In this document: piece after piece, positions 48,867 to 58,676 of the stretch
How the letters are laid out: every line of letters begins with the position of its first letter
Position numbering within the stretch: the first letter of the stretch is position 1
Assembly (NCBI RefSeq): GCF_000469155.1
Contig: NZ_AWXE01000004.1
Location: 744,001-808,000 of the forward strand
Direction: 5' to 3'
Length of the DNA stretch: 64,000 nt
Source: Candidatus Micropelagos thuwalensis
GTDB taxonomy: Bacteria; Pseudomonadota; Alphaproteobacteria; RS24
Notes under the pieces: model-generated
What the model saw: the letters and a program-made list of their open reading frames with translations, nothing else
Told to the model about the DNA's origin: nothing
Databases searched by the model: none
Program-made: the position numbers and the translations under genes

Positions 48867-51293
48867 ATGGCCACGCGTAAGTCCACTAACGACAAAAAAC
48901 CAACTGAGGCTTCAGTAAGCCCTGGAGAAAATAAGTTAGGGTTTTCACCAAACATTAATTCTACCTATAGTCTTGGTAGGACGGTTTATATCACCGCGTG
49001 GATTGTTGAAATCGTAGCTGCGATTATCGGACTTTTCATAGCCTTCTCTATAGGTATTTCCGAATTTGTAAATATCCCTGAAGCGGAGAGAGATTTTGGG
49101 GCTCACACGCGTGCAATTTTGGGTGCATTACCGTTTGTCTTGATTGCAATTCTCGAGCCGACCAAAATTTATCTCGCATCTGGTCTTTATCATTCACGTA
49201 TTGCAAATCGGCTAGGTATGACTTTGGCCTTTCTTGTCGGTCTCACAGCTCTGACTTTTGTAACATTTGAAACAATGTTCAATGCCTTAATTCAGCAAAA
49301 TACAAATATCACACAGCAAACCCGCCAGCTTGTTAATGAAAGATACGAAGTTCTTGATGCCATAGAAACCATTGATCGTGATATTAATCGCTTCTCATCA
49401 GCGACCCCTCAACAAATCCGTCAGCAATTTTCTGGACCAATTGAAAATCTTGAAGCAGATCGTAAGAGACGAATAGATACTGCCGCGCGCGACCATGATG
49501 AAACACTTACAACATTAACTGCAAGGCTTGACAGCTTGCAGGCCCAAAATGTGAGCAATGCTGGGGAGGTTCTAAGAGAAGAAATTTCTCGATTGAGTAC
49601 TGCCATTCAAGATGTGACGCGCCTTAGACAAAATGCCGTTAGTAATATTAATAGCCGCTACAAGCAGCAAATTGATGAAATTAAAGCTCAAATCGAAGGC
49701 ATTAATGAGGACAGGCGCGAGCAAATTGATAGCACGGATGACTTCTTTTTTGGTCGGTCACAGATTGTGCGTGAGATTAACACTGCTAGTAACAGTCAGA
49801 TTGACGATTTAAGTGCTTCGATAGCCAAGCTTGAAAGTCAACGCGATGAAGAACTACGCGTTGCTATTTCCGGTTATGAAACAAGACAACGGAGTTTATC
49901 AACAGAGCAGGATCGCTTACGTAAAATTATTGCATCCCAATCTGAACGGCTTTCACAGGTGCGCAACACTCAAATCGAAACAGTTCAACGTTTGATTGCA
50001 AACTCAAAAGCTGATTATGCCGAAAGGCTGGATGCAATTAATGCACAAATTGACAAACAAATTGGCGAAATCAATGTTCAAAAACAGGCATCACTCGAAA
50101 CCTCTGGCTCGCAGGCACTGTTGATACCGGCTTTACAGGAAAAAAAGAGCGAGCTGGTTATAAAAAGCAATGAGCTTCGTAAGGCTTACCGCGAAAAAGT
50201 TGAGAAAGTTCAAGTTTATCAGCTTACTGCCATTGTCTGTGGCACGCTGGAAGAATGGTGTTTTAAAGATAGTTCGCTTCTACCGACTGGAAGCGAGAGT
50301 TTTACGCGCGCGCGGGCGCGAGGTTTTGATGTTGCAGATTTGCCTGAAGAAAAAGTAAAATTTGTTTCGACACTCTGGTTTGGATCCACAGCGCTTATTG
50401 TCGCCACAATGGGGACATTTCTGGCGTTTATTTCATTCGTATTATCTGAAGACAGACAAATCAGAGCCCAACGCCGTAGCCGGTCGGGTAAAGTGATTGT
50501 CATGATGTTCCTGCGGTTCTCAAGTTTGCTCAAGGCTTTTGGGCAAAGCCTTATAGAGATAGCCGCACGAACAGGCGATGGCTTTATTTATGTGACGCGT
50601 GCATTGGTCTATTTGTTCCGTTTTGTTGTTGAGACGGTACTCGATATTATCGGCATGCTGGCGGATAGCTTGCGCATTCTGATTTTGGTGTTAAGCCGAG
50701 GTGTGCATATGACATTTGTCGAAATCCGACGCAATATTCGCAAGAATGCAGCCCGGACAATTAACGATGTTGAAGCCACAGCCCTGGTCACACCGTCGCT
50801 TGATAAGCCGACACAGGCCGATGGTGCTGGTGAAATCAATGCGGCGAACAGCGCCGCCGCGCAGGAGGCTCAGCCCCCCCAAAAATTAATGAAAGAGCCG
50901 CCTATCGAAGAACTAAAGACAGAAGAAATTGCAACGAAAGCGACAAAAGTTGATGCTCGACAAAATGCTGAAGAGCCAAAAGTAAGAGCTGTTCCGGTAA
51001 CCAAAAAAATATCAGCTTCAGTAAATGCCTCACTTTCGTCAGTTCGTGAGACACTCAATAAAACGCTCTTTAATCCGGATATCATAAAATCTATCGGCGA
51101 GAAAATTCCCTTTAAGAGTGATGTTGCAGAACGCGTGGAGACGCCAAAAAAAGCACCGGTTCCCAGAAAGAAACCAGCAACTAAAAAGCAAGCCTCTGTC
51201 TCTACCAAAGAGTTGAATGCCGGACGGCGTACACCGCCGCGCCCGCCTAAAACCACACGTAAATCTCCACCAAAAAAATGGTATGAAGATTGA
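48867..51293 (+). CDS. Large membrane protein with long coiled coil and basic tail, unknown function
   Basis: 808 residues, no family recognised. N-terminal basic tail; three hydrophobic helices at about 39-63, 83-106 and 116-139; a long, charged, Gln-rich coiled coil at about 145-450; a Cys pair (C458, C465) in AIVCGTLEEWCF; a fourth helix at 499-526; then an amphipathic/hydrophobic stretch (543-615); and a Lys/Pro/Ala-rich tail to the end. By the positive-inside rule the coiled coil would be periplasmic and the basic tail cytoplasmic. The 3-helix, coil, 1-helix plan recalls DUF4407-type proteins, but I see no sequence match. It lies 102 bases upstream of phoR on the same strand. Confidence 0.8.
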   Translation: MATRKSTNDKKPTEASVSPGENKLGFSPNINSTYSLGRTVYITAWIVEIVAAIIGLFIAFSIGISEFVNIPEAERDFGAHTRAILGALPFVLIAILEPTKIYLASGLYHSRIANRLGMTLAFLVGLTALTFVTFETMFNALIQQNTNITQQTRQLVNERYEVLDAIETIDRDINRFSSATPQQIRQQFSGPIENLEADRKRRIDTAARDHDETLTTLTARLDSLQAQNVSNAGEVLREEISRLSTAIQDVTRLRQNAVSNINSRYKQQIDEIKAQIEGINEDRREQIDSTDDFFFGRSQIVREINTASNSQIDDLSASIAKLESQRDEELRVAISGYETRQRSLSTEQDRLRKIIASQSERLSQVRNTQIETVQRLIANSKADYAERLDAINAQIDKQIGEINVQKQASLETSGSQALLIPALQEKKSELVIKSNELRKAYREKVEKVQVYQLTAIVCGTLEEWCFKDSSLLPTGSESFTRARARGFDVADLPEEKVKFVSTLWFGSTALIVATMGTFLAFISFVLSEDRQIRAQRRSRSGKVIVMMFLRFSSLLKAFGQSLIEIAARTGDGFIYVTRALVYLFRFVVETVLDIIGMLADSLRILILVLSRGVHMTFVEIRRNIRKNAARTINDVEATALVTPSLDKPTQADGAGEINAANSAAAQEAQPPQKLMKEPPIEELKTEEIATKATKVDARQNAEEPKVRAVPVTKKISASVNASLSSVRETLNKTLFNPDIIKSIGEKIPFKSDVAERVETPKKAPVPRKKPATKKQASVSTKELNAGRRTPPRPPKTTRKSPPKKWYED

Positions 51294-51395
51294 TTTGGTC
51301 GATTATTTTGGTCTTACTGAAAGTTTCCTGTCGCTTTATGGTAAGATGGTTACTATGTAATCAATACGCACCAAATATAGGCATCCGGTTAGATA

Positions 51396-52433
51396 ATGAA
51401 ATCAGACCCTCACACATTGTTCGATAATTTTGATTTGTTGATCGATGACGGGCTCATTCTTGTGGACCCAAATGGAGAGGTTGTTCGGGCAAATCAATCG
51501 TCACTTTCCACTCTGGGCGAACGCATCATAAATCAGCCGCTTGAATATTATTTACGCCACCCCGATATAAATCAAGCGATTGATAATATTAAAGAATTTG
51601 GTGAGACGAGTCCACTTACCTACCTTCGTTATGATGATGTCCAGCACGAATATGTTGTGAAATTTGCTCCTTTTCCAGATGATCATTGTCTGGTTCGCAT
51701 GAATGATGTCACAGCGCGTATCAGTTTTGATAAAATCAGATCGGAATTTGTCGCAAATGTGAGCCATGAATTACGTTCCCCCCTCACAACTCTTACCGGA
51801 TTTATCGAAACCCTACAGACAACTGCTGCGGATGATCCTAAAGCCCGTATTGAATTTCTTGCTATTATGCGAGAGGAAGCAGGACGCATGCAGCGGCTAG
51901 TTGATAGTTTGTTGTCTTTGTCCCGCGTAGAGTCGCAAGAGCATTTACATCCCAATGACGATGTGCAGATGACGGATGTGGTGAAGGAAGTTTACGATTT
52001 GATGACGCATCGCGCAGCGCAATGCGGGATGCGTATAGAGCTTATAAATAATTTGCCGCAAAAACTTAATCCTATTGTTTTGGGCAAGAAAGATGAGTTG
52101 AGTGAGGTGCTCCATAATCTTCTGGAGAATGCAATTAAATATGGTTATCAGAACTCAACGGTTAAATTTATCCTTGAAACTGACGAGCCTAAAAAAATGG
52201 TGCAGATAAGTGTCGTTAATTCAGGTGAGGGTATTGATGAGATTCATCTGCCCCGTCTAACAGAAAGATTTTACCGTGTAGATAAAGCCCGCACTCGTAA
52301 GCTGGGTGGTACAGGACTCGGGCTTGCAATTGTGAAGCATATTGTGAACCGTCATAGAGGCCGTTTACAAATCACAAGTGAAAGGGGTGGTGAGACTGTA
52401 TTCACAGTTTATTTCCCGATTATAGGGGCGTAG
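51396..52433 (+). CDS. phoR: PhoR-type histidine kinase lacking membrane helices
   Basis: Sensor kinase of the phosphate regulon. 345 residues. A PAS-like domain (about 12-105) is followed by a HisKA domain with the H box FVANVSHELRSPL (His124). The ATPase domain has N box LHNLLENAIKYG, G1 VVNSGEGI, F box ERFYRVD and G2 GGTGLGLAI. No transmembrane segment precedes the PAS domain, and an in-frame TAG just upstream of the ATG rules out a longer reading. Position before pstSCAB-phoU-phoB identifies it as PhoR. About 200 bases separate it from pstS. Confidence 0.9.
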   Translation: MKSDPHTLFDNFDLLIDDGLILVDPNGEVVRANQSSLSTLGERIINQPLEYYLRHPDINQAIDNIKEFGETSPLTYLRYDDVQHEYVVKFAPFPDDHCLVRMNDVTARISFDKIRSEFVANVSHELRSPLTTLTGFIETLQTTAADDPKARIEFLAIMREEAGRMQRLVDSLLSLSRVESQEHLHPNDDVQMTDVVKEVYDLMTHRAAQCGMRIELINNLPQKLNPIVLGKKDELSEVLHNLLENAIKYGYQNSTVKFILETDEPKKMVQISVVNSGEGIDEIHLPRLTERFYRVDKARTRKLGGTGLGLAIVKHIVNRHRGRLQITSERGGETVFTVYFPIIGA

Positions 52434-52553
52434 ATTTCTGACATATCAGTTTAAAAATCAAAAGAACTAAAACGACTGTATATCGGGGGGGCATCCACAT
52501 GATTTTGCTCTATTTTTGCAGTTATATGTAATGCGTCGATGCTTTTTGTGAAT

Positions 52554-52576
52554 TTGTCACATTTCTGTAATATGAA
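52554..52576 (+). promoter_or_regulatory. Pho box and -10 of the pstS promoter
   Basis: Two half-sites, TTGTCAC (52554-52560) and CTGTAAT (52565-52571), spaced 11 bases apart as PhoB requires. A -10 like TATGAA (52571-52576) lies at the position expected when PhoB replaces the -35. The pstS start is about 55 bases on. Confidence 0.75.
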
Positions 52577-52631
52577 TGGGGTTAGTTGCAAATTACTGCT
52601 ACTCTCATGCTCAAATCTATTGGAGGCAAAC

Positions 52632-53708
52632 ATGCCCAAAGTAAAAGTGTTTCAACCACATTTAAAAAAAATAATTCTCAAGAGTTTTCTTTCATTATTC
52701 ATCCTCTCCGTAACAACGATTATTGCATCAGCGCGCGATCAAATTGTTGTTGTCGGCTCTTCGACAGTCTTCCCTTTTTCAACCACGGTTGCTGAGCAAT
52801 TTGGCCGCAATACAGAATTTAAAACTCCTATCGTCGAGTCAACTGGATCCGGTGGCGGCTTAAAGCTTTTTTGTGCCGGTATCGGTTTGGAACACCCGGA
52901 TGTGACAAATGCTTCTCGTCGCATCAAGAAAAGTGAATTTGATAATTGCCAGTCCAAAGGTATTGATATGACTGAGGTGGTTATCGGCTATGACGGCATT
53001 GTTGTGGCAAATGTCAAATCTGCCCCAAAACTCAATCTGAGTTTGAAGCACATTTTTATGGCGACCGCCGCTAAAGTCCCTGCACCGGGTTGTGAGACCG
53101 ATTGTGCGCTGGTGGATAACCCTTATAAAATGTGGAGTGACATTGATAAGTCCCTGCCTGCCAAGAAAATCGAAATTCTCGGCCCACCACCGACATCCGG
53201 TACACGTGATGCGTTTCAGGAACTGGCAATGCAAGGTGGTTCAAAAGCATTCCCGACCCTCAATGCGCTTAAAAAATCAAATAAGAGTCAATGGAAGCGC
53301 ATTGTTCATACCGTGCGTGAAGACGGCTCATGGATTGACTCGGGTGAAAACGATAATTTGATGGTTAACAAATTAATCGCTAATCCTGATGCAGTAGGTG
53401 TTTTTGGCTATAGTTTCCTTGAGCAAAATGCAGATAAGCTTAAAGGCGCTAATATTGACGCTGTCGCGCCAACTTTCGATAATATTGCCGAGGGCAAGTA
53501 TAATATTTCCCGTTCCCTCTATTTTTATGTGAAACTTGCCCATATTGGCACGGTTCCAGGCATACAAGAGTTTGTAGAGGAATTTACGAGTGAAGCCTCA
53601 TTTGGTGAGGAAGGTTATCTCGTTGATAAAGGTCTCATACCTCTCTTTGAAGGAGAGCGGGAAACCATACGGATGCAAGCCCTTACCTTGAAAAAACTGG
53701 ATTTGTAA
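52632..53708 (+). CDS. pstS: Phosphate ABC transporter substrate-binding protein PstS
   Basis: Periplasmic phosphate-binding protein, 358 residues from the ATG at 52632, which has GGAGG five bases upstream; an in-frame ATG at 52539 lies before the Pho box and is rejected. The signal peptide ends near IIASA-RDQ. Phosphate-contacting segments are VVGSSTVFPF, ESTGSGGGLKLF and GPPPTSGTRDAF. The protein belongs to the group with NASRRIKKSEFDNC, common in alphaproteobacteria. Confidence 0.94.
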   Translation: MPKVKVFQPHLKKIILKSFLSLFILSVTTIIASARDQIVVVGSSTVFPFSTTVAEQFGRNTEFKTPIVESTGSGGGLKLFCAGIGLEHPDVTNASRRIKKSEFDNCQSKGIDMTEVVIGYDGIVVANVKSAPKLNLSLKHIFMATAAKVPAPGCETDCALVDNPYKMWSDIDKSLPAKKIEILGPPPTSGTRDAFQELAMQGGSKAFPTLNALKKSNKSQWKRIVHTVREDGSWIDSGENDNLMVNKLIANPDAVGVFGYSFLEQNADKLKGANIDAVAPTFDNIAEGKYNISRSLYFYVKLAHIGTVPGIQEFVEEFTSEASFGEEGYLVDKGLIPLFEGERETIRMQALTLKKLDL

Positions 53709-53790
53709 ACTTCTTCATCGCGTTAAATCGTCCTGAATTGAGATTTTCAAAAGGGTATCACTATTCAGGGTTTTAATAGAGGTAATAATT

Positions 53791-55200
53791 TTGGAACTTA
53801 TTGGGTGGGCATTTCTTGCTTTAATATTCCTGTTACCACTGATTGCCAATTTTTATGGTCGACGGCGCATACGTGGGCTAATGCTTGTGTCCGCGCAAAG
53901 GCAAACCGAAGGGAGTGTTAAACAACACTCCCTCACCTCTTTTCACGGCCTCTTTATGTCCATGAGTGTGCTTTTGCCAGTCTTGGTGATTCTCTTGTCT
54001 TGGCTGGTTTTTTCGCCAATGATTGTCTCCTCCTTATTGGTGTCAGAAATTACCAGACTGACCGGTGAGACAGATCCCCGTATGCTCAGTATTCTTATTT
54101 CTAAGCTGGAGGCCCTCTATGACGGTGTGCTTCAAGCAGAATTTGTTGAGCCGGAAGTGCGACAGGCGCTGGACTATTATAGCGCGTTAATAATCCGAGC
54201 TGATATATTTCTTTATGTTGTTACAATCGCAACGGCGCTTGCAGGTTTTGTCTTTTCAGCCCGATATATCTCTCCCCGGTTTGCGGCGCGGGATAAGGTT
54301 GAGGTCATCATCAAACGCCTGATGCAATTGGCTTCAGGTGTTGCGATTTTAACCACGATTGGCATTATTTTATCGTTGGCTTTTGAGGCTAGCCGATTTT
54401 TTGATACCATACCGATTAGCGATTTTTTATTCGGTACGCATTGGAGTCCGCAGATTGCTATTCGTGAAGGCCAGGCCGGAGGCTCGGGGGCTTTCGGTGC
54501 CATACCGCTTTTTGCCGGCACATTGATGATTACTTTTATTGCCATGTTGCTGGCTGTCCCTATTGGCTTGATGTCAGCGGTTTATCTGTCGGAATATGCG
54601 TCGAAGCGTTTACGGAATTTTGCCAAACCTGCGATTGAATTACTCGCCGGTATTCCAACTGTTGTTTATGGTTTTTTTGCCGCTTTGTTTGTCGCGCCTT
54701 TTTTACGGAATAATGGGAGTGTCCTTGGGCTGGATTTATCTTCCGAGTCGGCGCTGGCTGCCGGGTTGGTGATGGGAATTATGATTATTCCTTTTATCTC
54801 GTCACTCTCAGATGATGTGATTAATTCCGTACCGCAAAGTCTGCGCGACGGCGCGTCTGCGCTGGGTGCGACACAAGCAGAGACAATTACACAGGTTATT
54901 CTCCCTGCCGCTTTGCCTGGCATTGTGAGCGCTATCTTGCTTGCAATATCCCGTGCCATTGGCGAGACCATGATTGTTGTTATGGCCGCAGGTGTGGCAG
55001 CGAATTTAACCGCCAATCCGTTCGAGTCGGTTACAACGGTAACGGTTCAGATTGTGATGTTGTTGGTGGGCGACCAAGAATTTGACAGCGCCAAAACACT
55101 TGCTGCTTTCGCGCTTGGGCTTGTATTATTTTTTGTAACGCTGATGCTCAATGTTTTGGCGCTCTATATTGTTCGCAAATATAAGGAGCAATATGACTGA
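53791..55200 (+). CDS. pstC: Phosphate ABC transporter permease PstC
   Basis: 469 residues, longer than enterobacterial PstC owing to an extra N-terminal region with two helices (about 2-20 and 50-75) and a periplasmic segment. The core permease begins near PLFAGTLMITFIAMLLAVPI and contains LAGIPTVVYGFFAAL and the loop GASALGATQAETITQVILPA. TTG start at 53791, with GAGGTAA upstream. Its end overlaps pstA by eight bases. Confidence 0.93.
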   Translation: MELIGWAFLALIFLLPLIANFYGRRRIRGLMLVSAQRQTEGSVKQHSLTSFHGLFMSMSVLLPVLVILLSWLVFSPMIVSSLLVSEITRLTGETDPRMLSILISKLEALYDGVLQAEFVEPEVRQALDYYSALIIRADIFLYVVTIATALAGFVFSARYISPRFAARDKVEVIIKRLMQLASGVAILTTIGIILSLAFEASRFFDTIPISDFLFGTHWSPQIAIREGQAGGSGAFGAIPLFAGTLMITFIAMLLAVPIGLMSAVYLSEYASKRLRNFAKPAIELLAGIPTVVYGFFAALFVAPFLRNNGSVLGLDLSSESALAAGLVMGIMIIPFISSLSDDVINSVPQSLRDGASALGATQAETITQVILPAALPGIVSAILLAISRAIGETMIVVMAAGVAANLTANPFESVTTVTVQIVMLLVGDQEFDSAKTLAAFALGLVLFFVTLMLNVLALYIVRKYKEQYD

Positions 55201-56476
55201 TCAGGTGACACAAACAGCACAATCAAAGCGTTTGAAAAAACGCTATCAAGCTGAAAAAAGATTTAAATTTTTTGGGCTTGCAGCTATTTGTTCTGCAGCT
55301 GGTATATTGCTTATATTGCTTGGTGGATTGACACATATGTCTGTTCCAGCCTTTACGCATCATTACGTCACGCTCGATATTACCATTCCTGAAACGACCT
55401 TGAGCGCAAACCAAATAGCAGACGCCGCTGCCATACGCAAAGTGAATTGGCGCGGGATAGTGCGTAAAACGCTCAGAAACGAATTCCCGGATGTGACTGA
55501 CCGACGTGGCAAGCGCGCTATCGGGAATCTGTTATCTGGCGGGGCTGGTGATGCGTTGCGTGATAAGGTAGTCAATGAACCTTCTATTATCGGTTCGACC
55601 GTATCGGTAGCTCTGCCGTTATCTGATGATGTTGATTTATTATTGAAGGGGCTGATTGACAGATCTCAACCCGAAGAAAATAGGGTGATATCTGACCGCG
55701 AATTGTCTTTTATCGACCATTTGGAGGCTGCCGGCCGGATTGATAGACGCATTGCCTGGTTCTTGTTTACATCGGGTGATAGCAGGGAAGCTGAGATGGC
55801 GGGCTTACGCAGCGCTTTTGTCGGTACGCTTTTGACCATGCTGGTGACACTCCTTTTCAGTTTTCCATTAGGTGTGATGGCGGCAATTTATCTGGAAGAA
55901 ATCGCAACAAAAAATCGCCTCACGGATTTGATTGAGGTGAATATCAATAATTTGGCTGCTGTGCCATCCATTGTGTTCGGCTTGCTGGGCCTTGCGGTGT
56001 TTATTAACTTCTTTCATCTCCCACGTTCAGCGCCACTCGTCGGGGGGATGGTGCTGGCTCTCATGACGCTTCCGACCATTATCATTGCAACACGTGCCGC
56101 GCTTGCTGCTGTGCCACCCTCTATTAGAGAGGCCGCTTTGGGGGTTGGCGCTTCGCCTATACAGGTGATTTTTCATCATGTGTTGCCACTTGCCATGCCA
56201 GGAATTTTGACGGGAACAATTATCGGTCTGGCGCAGGCTGCAGGTGAAACGGCACCGCTTTTGATGATTGGTATGATGGCATTTATTGTTGATACACCAA
56301 TGTGGATTGATGATAAGGCGACGGTTTTGCCGGCACAGATTTATATGTGGGCCAATAACCCCGAACGTGCCTTTCAGGCTAAAACAGCCGCCGGTATTAT
56401 TTGCCTGATGGTATTTCTTCTGTTTATGAATGCCTTAGCGATATATTTGAGAAAAAAATATGAAAAGAGATGGTGA
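55193..56476 (+). CDS. pstA: Phosphate ABC transporter permease PstA
   Basis: 427 residues from the ATG at 55193 (AAGGAG upstream). One N-terminal helix (about 25-48) and a long periplasmic domain (about 50-210) precede the permease core: [39 protein letters not shown] and the loop [20 protein letters not shown]. The long extra domain is shared by the alphaproteobacterial type. Overlaps pstC by eight bases and ends just before pstB. Confidence 0.93.
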   Translation: MTDQVTQTAQSKRLKKRYQAEKRFKFFGLAAICSAAGILLILLGGLTHMSVPAFTHHYVTLDITIPETTLSANQIADAAAIRKVNWRGIVRKTLRNEFPDVTDRRGKRAIGNLLSGGAGDALRDKVVNEPSIIGSTVSVALPLSDDVDLLLKGLIDRSQPEENRVISDRELSFIDHLEAAGRIDRRIAWFLFTSGDSREAEMAGLRSAFVGTLLTMLVTLLFSFPLGVMAAIYLEEIATKNRLTDLIEVNINNLAAVPSIVFGLLGLAVFINFFHLPRSAPLVGGMVLALMTLPTIIIATRAALAAVPPSIREAALGVGASPIQVIFHHVLPLAMPGILTGTIIGLAQAAGETAPLLMIGMMAFIVDTPMWIDDKATVLPAQIYMWANNPERAFQAKTAAGIICLMVFLLFMNALAIYLRKKYEKRW

Positions 56477-56477
56477 T

Positions 56478-57245
56478 ATGACGAGTTCAATTCCCAAAAT
56501 CAAATCATCAGGCATCATCGTTGATTATGACGGTAAGCGCGCCTTGCATGGCATTGATTTAGATATCTATCCGAATGAAGTCACCGCACTGATTGGCCCC
56601 TCGGGTTGTGGAAAATCAACATTTCTGCGCTGTATCAACCGTATGAATGACGTCATTGATAATTGCACCGTGAGTGGGCGGTTGATGATTGACAATATGG
56701 ATGTGTACGATCCTAAGATTGATGTTGTGGAACTCCGTGCGCGGGTGGGTATGGTTTTTCAGAAGCCTAACCCTTTTCCAAAATCAATTTACGATAATGT
56801 AGCCTATGGGCCGCGTATCCATGGTTTGACGGAAAACAAAGATGATATGGATCAGATTGTCAAAAAAAGCCTAAAGCGTGCCGGCCTATGGGGTGAGGTG
56901 AAAGAGCGTTTAGATGACAAAGCGTTGGGGCTTTCAGGTGGGCAGCAGCAGCGACTTTGTATTGCTAGAGCGATTGCGGTTAATCCTGATATTCTTTTGA
57001 TGGATGAACCGTGCTCAGCACTCGATCCGATTGCGACATCTATTATCGAAGAACTTATTGATGAATTAAGGGGGCGCTTTACGATTGTTATCGTGACTCA
57101 CTCCATGCAACAGGCGGCACGCGTATCGCAAAAGACAGGGTATTTTCATCTTGGGAATATCATCGAATATGGTGAAACACAGGAGATTTTTACGCGCCCA
57201 CAAAATGAGCAGACAGAAGCTTATATATCAGGGCGGATTGGATAG
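56478..57245 (+). CDS. pstB: Phosphate ABC transporter ATP-binding protein PstB
   Basis: 255 residues from the ATG at 56478; an in-frame ATG at 56460 would overlap pstA. Walker A is [12 protein letters not shown], the Q loop is [14 protein letters not shown], the signature is LSGGQQQRL, Walker B is [13 protein letters not shown], and the switch His is in VTHSMQQ. Standard length and intact. Confidence 0.96.
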   Translation: MTSSIPKIKSSGIIVDYDGKRALHGIDLDIYPNEVTALIGPSGCGKSTFLRCINRMNDVIDNCTVSGRLMIDNMDVYDPKIDVVELRARVGMVFQKPNPFPKSIYDNVAYGPRIHGLTENKDDMDQIVKKSLKRAGLWGEVKERLDDKALGLSGGQQQRLCIARAIAVNPDILLMDEPCSALDPIATSIIEELIDELRGRFTIVIVTHSMQQAARVSQKTGYFHLGNIIEYGETQEIFTRPQNEQTEAYISGRIG

Positions 57246-57252
57246 TTATTAA

Positions 57253-57963
57253 ATGGTAGAAAAACAACATATCGTGACGGCATTTGATGAGGATTTGGCG
57301 ACATTGAACGACATGATGGCCAGAATGGGGGCTTTGGCCGAGACTCAACTTTTTGCCTCTACTGAAGCACTTATTGCCCGAAACCCGTCGAGTCTTGATG
57401 ATATCATCAAACGTGATAAGGAACTCGATAATCTCGAGGCAGTGCTGAATGATAAAGTCATTGAGATTATTGCGTTGCGTGCTCCGCGTGCTGCAGATTT
57501 GCGGCATGTGATTGTCGCCTTGAAAGTGGCTTCAACACTGGAGCGTATTGGTGATTTGGCTAAAAACATAGCCAAAAGAAATAAGGTGATATTGGAAACC
57601 ACGCTAAAAACGCAAATGTTGCCTTCTATCAGAGCCATGACATCTATGGTTCTGAAAATGCTCAATAAGACGCTGGATGCTTATGTTGATGTTGACCCGG
57701 TCACAGCGCTAGAAGTCATGGAGTATGATGTTGAGGTGGATAAGCTCAACACGGTTGTCTTTCAAAGTCTTATTGAAGAAATGTCGGATGATCAGGAACA
57801 GTTGAAGATTGGCCCACATCTGCTCTTTGTTGCTAAAAATATTGAACGCATCGGTGATCATATTACGGGTATCGCAGAACAAATTTACTTTTTACATCAC
57901 GGAGAAATGCCAGATCAGGACCGGCCTAAAGCCGATAAATCGAGTACAATTGTATTGAGTTAG
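57253..57963 (+). CDS. phoU: Phosphate signalling regulator PhoU
   Basis: 236 residues, all-helical, two PhoU repeats. Metal-binding type motifs: IIKRDKELDNLE (about 53) and MEYDVEVDKLN (about 158). Connects Pst transport activity to PhoR inhibition. The start is an ATG seven bases after pstB. Confidence 0.95.
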   Translation: MVEKQHIVTAFDEDLATLNDMMARMGALAETQLFASTEALIARNPSSLDDIIKRDKELDNLEAVLNDKVIEIIALRAPRAADLRHVIVALKVASTLERIGDLAKNIAKRNKVILETTLKTQMLPSIRAMTSMVLKMLNKTLDAYVDVDPVTALEVMEYDVEVDKLNTVVFQSLIEEMSDDQEQLKIGPHLLFVAKNIERIGDHITGIAEQIYFLHHGEMPDQDRPKADKSSTIVLS

Positions 57964-57971
57964 GTAGAGAG

Positions 57972-58676
57972 ATGCCAGCCAAAATCCTTATAGTTGATGA
58001 TGAGCCAGCACAGCAGCAATTATTGAGATATAATATCGAAAAAGCAGGCTATGACACTTTGCTTGCGGATAATGGTAAAGATGCCCTCCTCATTATTGAG
58101 GAAGTCAACCCGGATTTAATCATTCTTGACTGGATGATACCTGAAGCTTCTGGCATTGATGTTTGCCGTGAGTTACGCAGTCGCCCAGAGACGCGCCTGT
58201 TGCCGATTCTTATGATCAGCGCGCGTGGTGAGGAAGGTGACCGTGCGCTGGGGCTGGACTCGGGTGCTGATGATTACATCACTAAGCCATTTTCTCCACG
58301 AGAAATGGTATCGCGTATCAAAGCTTTGTTGAGACGTTCACGCCCGACATTGTTGCAGGATAAGCTGGAGTTTCAGGGCTTGGAATTGAACCCTGAAACC
58401 ATGCGGGTAACGAGAAACGGCGATAATATTCATCTTGGAGCACGTGAATTTAAGCTTCTGAGCATACTAATTGAACGTCCGGAAAGGGTGTTTAGTCGTG
58501 ACCAGCTACTTGATTTGGTCTGGGGGCATGGGGTTTATGTCGAGGAACGCACGGTCGATGTGCATATGAGCCGTCTGCGTCGCGCCTTAAATAAAAGGTC
58601 GGATGGCGGTCCGGATAGGCCGGATATGATACGCACTGTGCGCGGCGCAGGTTATGGGCTGACCAAAAAATATTAA
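57972..58676 (+). CDS. phoB: Phosphate regulon response regulator PhoB
   Basis: 234 residues. Receiver domain: acidic pair in IVDDEPAQ, phospho-acceptor Asp53 in ILDWMIPEASG, Thr/Ser and Lys in MISARGEEG and YITKPFSPRE. The C-terminal OmpR-type winged helix includes LGAREFKLLSIL and VYVEERTVDVHMSRLRRALN. It ends the pho operon; its stop codon interlocks with that of speB. Confidence 0.96.
   Translation: MPAKILIVDDEPAQQQLLRYNIEKAGYDTLLADNGKDALLIIEEVNPDLIILDWMIPEASGIDVCRELRSRPETRLLPILMISARGEEGDRALGLDSGADDYITKPFSPREMVSRIKALLRRSRPTLLQDKLEFQGLELNPETMRVTRNGDNIHLGAREFKLLSILIERPERVFSRDQLLDLVWGHGVYVEERTVDVHMSRLRRALNKRSDGGPDRPDMIRTVRGAGYGLTKKY

Noticed and set aside
52539-52631. Upstream ATG extending PstS by 31 residues
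   Set aside because: It starts before the Pho box and -10 site and would place a hydrophobic leader ahead of the normal signal peptide; the ATG at 52632 has GGAGG.
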